A stretch of 64,000 bases of DNA, from the NCBI GenBank assembly GCA_027924585.1, contig BSBM01000753.1, positions 26,540,001 through 26,604,000 of the forward strand. Direction: 5' to 3'. The translations under genes and the position numbers were made by a program. Shown here piece by piece: positions 1 through 9,584 of the stretch (within the stretch, counting starts at the first letter, position 1; the number at the start of each line of letters is the position of its first letter). Origin of the DNA: Larix kaempferi. Taxonomy: Eukaryota > Streptophyta > Pinopsida > Pinales > Pinaceae. The notes under the pieces were generated by a model. The model was not told the DNA's origin, did not search any database, and saw only the letters and a program-made list of their open reading frames with translations.

Positions 1-229
1 CATGCCGGCTCCGTATGACAAAACAAGTACTGTGACAGATGTCCATACTTCTGTTGCGCAGTTCTTGCGAAGCTGCATGAAGTTACTAAAAAGCGAAAAA
101 GCCATAGTAGAGCTCTAGAAGGTTATCAGCCAGTATGAACCTCAGATTGCAACAGAGACTCCAGATAGCATTGTACATCATATAAGGAAACACAAAAGAA
201 CAGGCCGAGAGATGAGGCTTACTGCGTAG

Positions 230-830
230 ATAGGAGATTTTGAAATGGATGAAGTCATCCTTGATCTGGGATCAGAAGTGAATGTCTTGACAAAGTAGAC
301 ATGGCAGCAGATGGGTCGACCAAAGTTTCTCTGGTCACCTATCCAGTTACGAATGGCTAATCAGGAGAAGGTCATACCTTTTGGCTGCTTAGCTAATGTA
401 GTAGTTGACATTGATGGAGTACAGAGTCATGCAAACTTTGAGGTTATTGAAATTGTGGATGATAGTCAACCTTTTCCAACAATATTGGGAATTGATTGGG
501 CTATGGATAACTTGGCTATCATAAACTTGAAGACAAAGAAGATGATCTTTGAAGGGAAGCATCTTAGGGTCATCACACCATTGGATCCTAAAGATAGTGA
601 TAGATACAGTGAGCCGATTCAGGAGGAATCCCAAGCTCAAGATTTAGAGCGACTATACCAACTGACTGTAAACAAGGAAGACTACATTAATCCTACTGCA
701 GATGGTACGCTCAGCTGGCGATGTGACACTTCTTGTATCTCTAACTCGGATACAGGACTGAAGAATTGGCAAAGTCGCATGCATGAAGTATCAGCAAGAA
801 GATGTGCGCAAGTTACGAAATCACTGCGCT
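230..830 (+). pseudogene. Element A aspartic protease region (degraded)
   Basis: The retroviral-type aspartic protease would cut the Gag-Pol polyprotein in the particle. The flap-side sequence LDLGSEVNVL carries D-L-G-S where D-[ST]-G is usual. About 75 residues later ILGIDWAMDN matches the second hydrophobic block (ILG-D) of pepsin-like retroelement proteases. In-frame stops occur near 226 and 298, the latter changed from CAG, since A2 reads a glutamine codon at the matching place. The stretch from 311 stays open to 1312 and runs into the gag-like domain. The Leu in the active-site triplet is present in both copies, so it may be a family trait. Confidence 0.7.
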
Positions 831-1330
831 GGATTGGAAAAGAGGTGAGTCCTATTCCCACATATGATGGTTCTGCTAATGTTTACAGTTTCATAAGGGA
901 ATATACTGCAGTTATACCAGATGAGCATAGAATGCTAGATTTAGATATAGCATTGTGCGATACACCTCCCAAATGGTGGAATGCACATAAGAAAACATTG
1001 ACCACTTGGGATCAATGCAGAACTAAGATGCAGATCCGATTCACCGAAAAGGTTACTTTACCCTTTCAAAAGTATAATGGACAGACAGACCCTAGTCAGC
1101 ACATTGAAAGTTGTTCAAAGGCATGGGTGGAAAGACCACTTACAGAATGGGTACATTTATTCGTACATATATTGGATGCGGGTATCCCAGAGAAATGGTA
1201 CCTTGACCTGGAGTTGCACAGTGAACTCACTGATTGGGAGCTGCTCGCTGCGAACTTCCGGAAGGACTTCAGTTTTGAAGACAAGAATCCATTAATCCAT
1301 GAAGCATTATAGCTAATCAAGAAGCGCATA
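831..1330 (+). pseudogene. Element A second gag-like (capsid-like) domain between PR and RT
   Basis: The sequence after the protease reads EVSPIPTYDGSANVYSFIRE, then a block with WWNAHKK, TTWDQCRTKM and IRFTEK, then WVHLFVHILDAG. This pattern (a Y/F-x-G start, a W-rich middle, then a tW....m...F helix) resembles retrotransposon Gag capsid domains, yet it sits downstream of the protease. A2 has the same block at about 61020-61500 and also a normal gag with zinc knuckles further upstream, so this is an additional copy and not a displaced gag. No function is assigned; a structural role in the Pol polyprotein is a guess. Confidence 0.55.
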
Positions 1331-1435
1331 TTCCAGGATGACTATCATCATCAAAACATAACATTGCAGGAGTTTTTTGGGACAGAGTGAGTTCCCGCAC
1401 ACCTACAGTCAGAATGGAAGGAACATGAAGAGCAC

Positions 1436-2520
1436 TTGATTGAGTGTTACAACTTAGCTGAAGATACCAATGATACAAATGAAGACAATGAGGAGGACCC
1501 ACACAACATAGATATACCAGAGTCAGAAGGTGCGTGTGAGGTAGAAGGACCTCCGTTGGAAATCCCAGAGATGACTGGACCAGTAAAAACACAAAAAGTG
1601 AACATTGGCACAGACAAAGAGCCGAAGTTCACATCAATAGGAGATTATTGGGATGATCAGACTATTGCAGAGATCGCAAATACCTTACATGAGTATCAGG
1701 AACTATTTCCAACAAAATTTATAGAAATGAAAGGAATTTTGGGAGACCTAGGGGTCATGAAAATACCTTTAAAACCAGGTGCTAATCCTGTCAAGCAGAG
1801 GCCATACAGATTGAATCCACACTATAAGGAAAAAGTCCGTGCATAGCTAGATAAGATGCTAGAAGCAGGAATCATTGAACCAGTCAAAGAATCCGAATGG
1901 ATTAGCCCCATGGTTTTTCAAGACAAGAAAGCAAAAGGCGAGATCAGGATTTGTGTGGATCTCATAAAGCTGAATGATGCTTCCATGCACGACCCATTTC
2001 CTACTCCATTCACAGATGAAGTGCTTGATAACGTTGGAGGAAATGAGGCATATTCTTTCACTGATGGTTTCTCTAGTTATCATCAGATCAGGATTGATCC
2101 TATGGATAGGCATAAGACGACATTTGCTACAGAATGGGGGTCATTCCAGACTCCAGTACACCATCATGTCTTTTGGGATGAAGAACGCACCTGCCATATT
2201 CTTTAGAGTCGTTGTCGCAACATTTAATGATTTTATGCACAAGTTTTTAAAAGCGTATTTTGATGATTGGACTGTATTTGGTCTATTGAAAAATCATTGC
2301 GTGAATCTCCGCATGATGCTTGAGAAGTGTCGACAGCGTCAAATATCCTCGAATTTGAAAAAGTGTATTTTCTGTGTGCCTTATGGAATTTTACTTGGCC
2401 ACATTGTCTGTAAGCAAGGACTGATGGTAGACCCTGCGAAGATTGCAGTTATTGAAAACTTACCAACACCAATTCAGTCAAGATGTTGTGATCTACATTA
2501 GGCCATACTGGATATTACAG
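1436..2520 (+). pseudogene. Element A reverse transcriptase with upstream linker (frameshifted)
   Basis: A linker rich in acidic residues (1436-1846) ends in the usual pre-RT pattern NPVKQRPYRLNP. The RT begins near 1856 with GIIEPVKESEWISPMV, continues with IRICVDLIKLND and FTDGFSSYHQIRI, and keeps the catalytic motif as YFDDWTVF at about 2257. A stop at 1844-1846 and a frameshift between about 2140 and 2200 (a short insertion relative to A2) separate the palm halves. A stop near 2499 ends the second half. This would copy element RNA into cDNA in intact relatives; this copy cannot make the protein. Confidence 0.85.
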
Positions 2521-3196
2521 GAAATTTATAAAGGGTTATGCACAGATAACCGCAACAATGGAGAAGCTGCTGAAGAAAGACGCACCGTTCATTTGGAATG
2601 CAGAATGCGACCAGGGTTTTGACACATTAAAAGAAAATATGGTCACTGCGTCGATTCTAGTCTTTCTAGACTGGACGAAGCCATTCCATTTCCATGTTGA
2701 CGCATCATGTATTGCCCTGGGGATTGTGTTAGCTAAGCCAAGAGAGGGAGGTATTGACCACCCTATTGCATTTTCTAGCAGAAAGCTTTCAACAACAGAA
2801 AAGAACTATACTACTACTGAGAGGGAAGGCCTTGCGATGGTATATTCCATACAGAAATTTAAACACTACTTGCTGGGATCGCACTTCCTTATGTTTACTG
2901 ACCATTCTACGTTGAAATATTTGGTCAAGCCAGTGTTAGGGGGATGCATATGCCGATGGCTATTGCTATTTCAGGAATATGACTTTGAAATTATTGTCAA
3001 GCCAGGTAGACTGAACTTGGGACCTGATCATCCGTCAAGGATCGAGTCAGGAGAGGAGCCGACGAATATTGAAGGTAGTCTTCCTCATGCGCAGTTATTT
3101 AGTATACAGGTTGCTGATGATTATTACAAGGATATCATTGACTTCCTAACCACAGGGCTGGCACCCCAGGAATTCTCGGTCCAGCAGAAAAAATAG
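2521..3196 (+). pseudogene. Element A RNase H domain
   Basis: This is the gypsy-type RNase H that follows RT. It reads a connection segment (FIWNAECDQGFDTLKE), then FHFHVDASCIALGIVLA with the first catalytic Asp, then EKNYTTTEREGLAMVY with the Glu, then FLMFTDHSTLKYL with the second Asp. The stretch 2558-3196 is open over 212 codons, longer than its neighbours. It ends at a TAG that A2 shares (63376-63378), so this stop may be older than the split of the two copies. No second, plant-type RNase H is seen in this family, unlike element B. Confidence 0.85.
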
Positions 3197-4390
3197 TTAG
3201 TGGTGCGTGCCACAGACTTCACTATAATTGCAGGTCAGTTATACAAACTTGGGCTGAATAAAGTCCTGCGCAGGTGTGTACTCGATCATGAGAAGCCATT
3301 TATTTTAGCCGACGCACACTCAGGAATCGCGGGAGGTCACTATGCAGGAAGGGCTACTGCATAGAATATATTGCGCGCAGGGCTATGGTGGCCTACGCTC
3401 CATAAAGATGCCAAAGAACATTGCAGGAACTGTGATGTCTGTCAGAGGACAGGAAAACCATCACGCCGAGATGAGATGCCATTGAATCCACAGTTGACAC
3501 TGCAGCCATTTGAAAAATGGGCAATAGACTTTGTGGGTCCTATAAACCCACCAGGAAAGAGAACGGGTGCAAGGTATATTATTACTGCTACATATTACCT
3601 CACCAGATGGGTAGAAGCAAAACCAGTTAAGGACTGCAGCACCAGTACTGCTGCGCAGTCTATTTTGAAGAAATACTCACCAGATTTGGCTGTCCGAATA
3701 TTTTGATACCAAGGTACTTAATTTCTGAACAAGACGATTGAGGTGCTTACAGAGGAATTCCACATTCGTCATCAGTGCAGTACTCCATATCATCCATATG
3801 CGAATGGTACTGTAGAGGCTTTCAATAAAATATCGGATAACGCACTCACTAAGGTGTGCAATGTAAATAGAGATGATTGGGACTTGCGCGTCTCATCTGT
3901 TCTATCGGCATACAGGACCACATGCAAGAAATTGACAGGACAGACACCCTTTCGGTTGGTTTATGGGCAGGAGGCTATAATGACTATGGAATATATTGTC
4001 CCTAGTTTGAGAATCGCTGCATTTACAGGGATGGCAGACTGCAAAGCTCTAGAAGAAAGATTACGACACTTACTAGGCTTGGAGGAAGATCGCTTCATCG
4101 CAGGCTTCCACCAGCAAGCTCAGAAGGACCACGAGAAAGCATGGCATGATCACCATATAAAGAACAAGTGTTTTCAGGTAGGTGATCTAGTCCACCTATA
4201 TGATAGCAAATTCATGAAATTCCATGGTAAATTTAAGATGCATTGGCTTGGCCCATATACTGTGATACATGTTACTAACACTGGTGCAGTCTAGTTAGCC
4301 AATTTAGCTGGTGATACCTTGCCAACTTTGATAAATAGAAGCAGGCTAAAGCTATACCATGATAGCACTGCTTCACAAAACCCTGAATAA
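3197..4390 (+). pseudogene. Element A integrase (catalytic Asp lost by 5-bp deletion)
   Basis: The zinc-binding N-terminus shows H...H with CRNCDVCQR (3371 on). The core has WAIDFVGPI with the first Asp. The second catalytic region is damaged: relative to A2 ([10 protein letters not shown], near 63890) five bases are missing near 3705, removing the S-D and shifting the frame. The core Glu is present in [10 protein letters not shown]. The C-terminal module contains [17 protein letters not shown], the GPY/F motif, and the frame ends around 4390 after another TAG at 4292. It would insert cDNA in an intact relative. Confidence 0.85.
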
Positions 4391-4546
4391 CGAACCAAGG
4401 AAGGAAGTTCTAAGTGTCAAGTATAGTTGAAAGTGGACACTAGAAATGTAATGGAGTATGTACATGTATGATAAAAGGAAGAAGGTATGATAAGAAGAAT
4501 GATCTATGTACCGCGCAACACTGTTGAAGCTACGTGGAAGAAAAAA

Positions 4547-4565
4547 TATATATATATATATATAT
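4547..4565. repeat. (TA)n microsatellite
   Basis: A pure alternating TA run of about 19 bases follows a run of A. It is low-complexity sequence and should not be read as a promoter. Confidence 0.85.
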
Positions 4566-4861
4566 TGTGGAAGCCGCGCAGTTGGAAATTTTTGGCACTG
4601 CGAAGTAGCCGTACAGGGTTGCAGATGGCTTGCCGCGCAGTTCGGCGTAGCACCCAGAGAAAAATATTCGTTGCATGGCTGTTCAGAAAAATAGCCGTTA
4701 GATGACCATTGCAGCAACCGCTTCAACATTTAAAGCAAAGATAGCCGTTCTAAGCACACTGACAACAAAAAAGACCGAAGGATCCACTCAAATTTGCCAA
4801 TGGAAACCACATTAAATGCTTATCTGGCCATTGAAGGGCGCGGGAGAGGGTCTGCTGCGCT

Positions 4862-4870
4862 TATAAATAA
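4862..4870 (+). promoter_or_regulatory. TATA box ahead of element A 3' ORF
   Basis: TATAAATAA lies about 120 bases upstream of the ATG at 4985. Initiation some 30 bases downstream would leave a leader of roughly 90 bases. A two-codon-plus upstream frame starts at 4981 (ATG AAT GTT TGA) and overlaps the main ATG. The placement suggests the 3' ORF is made from its own transcript and not only from the genomic RNA. This is a pattern match without expression data. Confidence 0.45.
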
Positions 4871-5949
4871 CAGTGTTGGGAGACTCGCGGGCGTTACCAA
4901 GCACTTAGAATTTTCTTGCGATTAACTTCTCTGAGCTAGTAGCCATCTATATTCTGTCTACCTTAGCCGCTGCCTCATTTATGAATGTTTGAACCTTCCT
5001 TTAGAGAAGAAGAACTGACCATTGAAGAAGCACTGAGGATCTTTCAGCACAGAGGGATTCAACAGTTAATGAAAACTCCAGTTAAGAAGGTCGCCGTAGA
5101 ACAAGGTGAAGAATCCCTCAGATCACCAAGAATTAATCCAACAATGCAGGAAAAAGAAAAAGATAAAGGAAAAGTCGTAACTGCACCTTGATCTAACATC
5201 ATAAAGATGGGATCCTTGGCATAGAAATCGCTAGTCTTTCAGACAGAACCTTTGAAGATGACACCTGAATATATCTCCCCACAGGAACTGAATGCCCCTG
5301 TGTTTAAATTGTCTAAGAATGCGAGATACGACATCCCGTTGTCGCCTATCTCAAAGCATGTAAACGTTGTGAAGAATCTGCTGGGAAAGATAGCAGATTG
5401 TAAATGGGAGGACTATGACCTCTTGGGAATGAAGAAAGACAAGCCAGATGTTCCCAAATACCCAGATTTTCAACCAGACCAGTATATGTGATGGAAAAAG
5501 GATGCCAAGGGAACTCTGAACTTGGTAGCTAACAGTTGGTTAGCACCTGTCGTTCAGTCGGGGCTACTGAACTTGCTGAGATTGCCACATTTTGACTGTT
5601 CTCCAGAACTGAATATCGTGGTTTGCACACTCATGGCGCGAATCCACCAAGGTTATCTATGGCTGGACAGGAACATTGACATTAATATTGATTTGATCCA
5701 CTGCATCATCAGGATAAGAAAGCGTGGTAAGGATCTGTTGTTGCAGCAACACCCCCCCAAAATTTTGTACATATTGGGGCCCCTCCTTTAAATTTTTTAG
5801 AAAGGCTACCTCAAAAGGTCATTCTCAGCTGTTAGCTTTGTTCTTCAAACAGAAAATTTTGCCATGAACCACTCCAAGTCTTCCAAAAGTCTTGTTTCTT
5901 AAGCAAAGGTCTTTTTGTGAAGTCTCCCTGAAAAAGGTTGTAGAACGCT

Positions 5950-7020
5950 TTGATAAAGCCCCGCAATGGCGGAAGCTTTTGTTTAAAAACTCCCGAAAGA
6001 AGACTTAGGAAATTTCGTTGGAAAGATTTAGGAAGCCATTGGACATTTCCTACTGAAACTGCGAAAAGATTCGCCTTACTCTCCCGAAAGATGCCGGAGG
6101 ACTTCCTTGAAAAAATCCTTAAGTCTTCCCTCAACTTTCGCGGCACCATTCGAGTTCTCTTTCCACATTTTCCAAAACGCTCAAAACCTTTGCGGAAACA
6201 ATTCACAAGCGTATCCCGAATCGGCGGAAGGATTTAACAGAGCCGCCCGAAACCGCCAAGTAACTTAGCCTTTTTCGAAATCTTTAAGTCTTGAGGTTGC
6301 GGAAGCATCAGCTATATTCTTCCCGAGCCTTCGCGGAAACCTTCGCATTTCCTTTCCACAACCCCGGCGAGAAAAGTTGCGGAAGATTTCAAGTTTTCCC
6401 TCCGAAGCACCGGGCACCTTTCACCAATTTCTTCCGAAACAGCGGGCACCATTCGCTAAAACTTTCTGTAACTCCACAAGAACTTAGAAATTTCGTGTGA
6501 AATCTGCGGAACAAGTTGGATTTTCCTTCCACAATCACGAAAGCATTATCATTAACTCGCTGAAATGCCGAAACATCAGGCATTTGTGGAACCATTCGAA
6601 GAAGCCACCCGCAACAGCGGAGTCATTCAACGATCCCTTTCGAAGCAGCAGAGGATAGGGGAAAAAGCTTCCCACAATTCTCTCGAGGCCTGGCCGATGC
6701 TTAGAAACTTTTTGAAGTTTCCGGAAGCCTTGTGCGGAAGCATTCACCGAAACCTTCCAAAACACCGGAGCCTTTTTATTTTTTCTCTCCGCTACCGCGG
6801 GAACCTTTTTCAAAAGTTTAACGTTCACAATCATTTTGCGGAAAAGTTTCTCCTTTCCCTCCCGCAATAGCGGAAGCTTCTGAAACGTTTGAGCTTTGCG
6901 GAACGATTTCACTTCCGCGCCGCAGAAGCCTTTTGCGGGAGCAATTGCCGAACCTTTCCCGAAACCGCAGAAGCTTCCGCTATATGCTTCCGCAATGGCG
7001 GGTGAAATTCACGACTTTGT
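5950..7020. repeat. Cluster of degenerate CCGC...GCGG dyads in B LTR U3
   Basis: About 1 kb is crowded with short motifs of the form CCGCAAn(2-3)GCGGAAGC, TTCCGAAACnGCGG and close variants, on both strands. Clear examples are near 5962, 6603, 6797, 6860, 6960 and 6995. Many are small palindromes with a five- to six-base centre. The region is unusually rich in CG for this window. The spacing is irregular, so it is not a simple tandem array. Repeated binding sites for a protein are possible. Confidence 0.6.
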
Positions 7021-8132
7021 CCCGCAAGTGGCGGTTACGCATGCAAACCGAGACGGCTCGATTTGACGCCGACGTACGATACATTTAAAACCTATTTTAA
7101 TATGCCACCAACTGTATTAAATTACCACACGTGTTCGATTTGTTTAAATATACGATGGGGGCTCGAACCAACCCCATTGCTATTTGTCGATTGCCAAACC
7201 ATTGTTGGACACCGCGCGACCGTTCTAGCTCAGATTGCTAGACCACATTCGCGGCCACCTCAGTCAGCTATCCTCATCGGTGCTAGGTAGGATCTTAACC
7301 ATTAAACTTGTTTCTTCCACACGTTAGATTACTATTGGATTTCCCTTGTCTAAAGATGATTGGTCTAGGTTATATTTTGACGGGAAAATGCTCGTCACAG
7401 GTACTTCGCCCGTCAAATTACCGTCGAAATCTCTTTTTTTTTTTCATACAAAACATAGAAATATCAGAACTTTTTGAACGTCAACCCTAACGGGTGGATT
7501 GTTCTAAGCTCCTACCCTAGCCACGGGTGTCGCTGTTCTTCACGTTCGAATTCATCAAGGCCCCGTGAAATTTCCGTGTCCCCAGCCGAAAGCCAAAGCC
7601 GTAGTCACCCGGGCTTTACCATAAGCCTCAATCTCGGCATAGCCTACCCATTTTAAAACTAGAAACAGGCGCCATCGCCCCTGATCAAACCAGCCGTAGG
7701 ACGCCCCTTTAAATGTTATGAATAACGACAGTGTTTGGGCTGAAACCCCTCGCTTATGTGTCAACGCAAGAGCTCCTCCCTGGTCTCGTAATTAAACTTG
7801 TTATGTCACCCCAAACTTACCCGCCATTAGCCATTTAAAAAACACAATGACGAAAGATCACCAGTTCTCCTAAGGCTAGCCCGAGAGCGGATTGTTTCCA
7901 CGACATACCTATCATCACAGGAGCATTCCAAACCTACCCCTTCAAAGAATTAGGATGGCTAAAATTTATAATTATATTCCTGTTGAAATGATGTATTCTG
8001 ATTCCTAAACATACAGCTCCACATTGCATTTATCTCATTGACATGTTAGAATGGTGATGCTCTTGAAATCTCATAGTATGTTGCTCATGTTTATAATAAC
8101 GTATATTTGGTTGCTACCAGGGATAAGTCAAA
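7021..8132 (+). other. B LTR U3 leader region with possible 5' UTR intron
   Basis: No protein frame is supported here. A donor-like AG|GTAGGA lies at 7287 and an acceptor-like GCTACCAG ends at 8120, just 12 bases before the ORF start. The 3' LTR has the same pair at 26395 and 27233. The interval is AT-rich compared with its left flank, as introns are in plants. A weak TATA-like TTTAAATATACG lies near 7142. The intron is an inference from motif and composition only. Confidence 0.3.
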
Positions 8133-8921
8133 ATGCCAAAAGGTGGGAAGAAGAAGGCTAAGATGACAGAGAAAAAGCCTGCACCACTTAAAACTGAAAC
8201 CTCACTCCAGGATACTAGGTGCACCACTGGTGTCCCTCCTGAAATTAGATGGGGTGACATCTACAGAATGATCCGGGACCAAGAGATCCCGGATATGTTG
8301 CTAGAAGAAGGGCCGATTTATCTCAATATCAGAGCCTCAGGCATAACTAGAGCCGCTACCCGCCCTGAGCTGTTCCCCTGTGCTGAAGTGATCGGATGGA
8401 TACTCCAACATGCCGATGCTGAAGGGAGAGTGATAAATGACAGCGGGAAAGTGGCTATTGCCTCATTTCAACCCTCATATCTTGCGACAGCCTACAAATT
8501 TCCCCGGGTCCAACAATCTCTAACTGATGAATGGCTGAGCCAGATGAACAACGTCGAGATGGCCAAGAAGCTACTAATGGCAGGCAAACATTTGAGAAAG
8601 AAAGGAAATGATGAATATGACGTACAGAATCTGAGACCTCTGTTGACACCAGGTCTGAGGAAACCTAAAAATTTTGCTAAAAGGTCCTAAGAGAAAAAAT
8701 CATCACAAAAAGGGTTGAATTGAAGGTTTTTATATAAAAGTATAGAAGAAAAACCCATATTTATAAAGTCCGCCAGCAAATATATATAAGGGTTAAGCCC
8801 CAGTCAAGTTCCGTCGGCGGAGATATTATAGATCAAGATCAACGGTCAATATCAACCCCGCGTCGCCAATGTAATCGTCAACAAATGGTGGAGGGTGGTA
8901 GCGGACATAATACCACCAAGG

Positions 8922-9089
8922 CACGTGTCCGACATTCATTCATCCGCGCATGGATAAAGTAGTATCGGAAACCACTATAGCACCGCGCGGAACCACCCAT
9001 TATGGAAATGTGGAAAGATACCTTACGTGGCAAGATGGGACCCAACACGTGGCAAACAGGGAAAGCTCGGTAGGGCCATGGCACGTGGC
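8922..9089 (+). promoter_or_regulatory. Cluster of four ACGTG-core (G-box/ABRE-like) motifs in element C
   Basis: CACGTG at 8922, TACGTGG at 9024, CACGTGGC at 9046 and CACGTGGC at 9082 fall within 170 bases, about 330-480 bases before the TATA box of the C ORF. CACGTGGC is the core of the plant abscisic-acid response element, bound by bZIP factors. The repeated motif suggests stress or hormone control of the LTR gene. No other part of the window shows this density. Confidence 0.5.
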
Positions 9090-9405
9090 ATCATATTTTG
9101 CAGTGATTGGAAGGCTGATACATACCGAAATAAAATCAACGGCCAACGTTTCATCCGCGTCCAGGAACATGCACACGGGATATGAGGAAAAGCGGTCGCG
9201 GAGAATAAACCGCCATAACAGGTGTCAACAGGTGGTGTATCCGCGCGGGAAGCAAACCGGGAAAGGAAACAACCTTATCGATCGCGGATACCACCGGTGG
9301 AATAAAGGGAGATGAGATCTGACGGCCCAAAATAAAGCCTCGAAGATCAACGGTTGGATATGACCCGCGTTCATAAAGGTGCAAGGATGTTAATTTAAAA
9401 AGGCT

Positions 9406-9414
9406 TATATAAAA
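9406..9414 (+). promoter_or_regulatory. TATA box ahead of element C ORF
   Basis: TATATAAAA lies 171 bases upstream of the ATG at 9585. Another TATA-like run at 8781-8790 lies further upstream. At least one short upstream ATG (9433) would be in the leader. Confidence 0.45.
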
Positions 9415-9584
9415 AAGAAAGGGCTCCACATAATGGCATTGTGCATGTGTCGTTATCCTCGAGAGCTCTGAAGACTGGTGGAAGCTGGCGATTGCGACAG
9501 AAGGCGAAAGGCGAGCACTTACAGGTAGGGTCTGGTGACCTGTCACACTTTTTAAACGGAATTTTGTTTAAAAGAAGCGTTTAA

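Larger units (their letters stand above)
4391..4984 (+). other. Element A spacer between pol and 3' ORF
   Basis: No coding potential is seen. The spacer holds a short TA microsatellite and, near its 3' end, a TATA box 120 bases ahead of the 3' ORF. It is AT-rich on the left and more mixed on the right. The likely role is an internal promoter region for the accessory ORF. Confidence 0.6.

Noticed and set aside
4541-4567. TATA box in the TA run
   Set aside because: It is a simple microsatellite, and the better placed TATAAATAA is at 4862.
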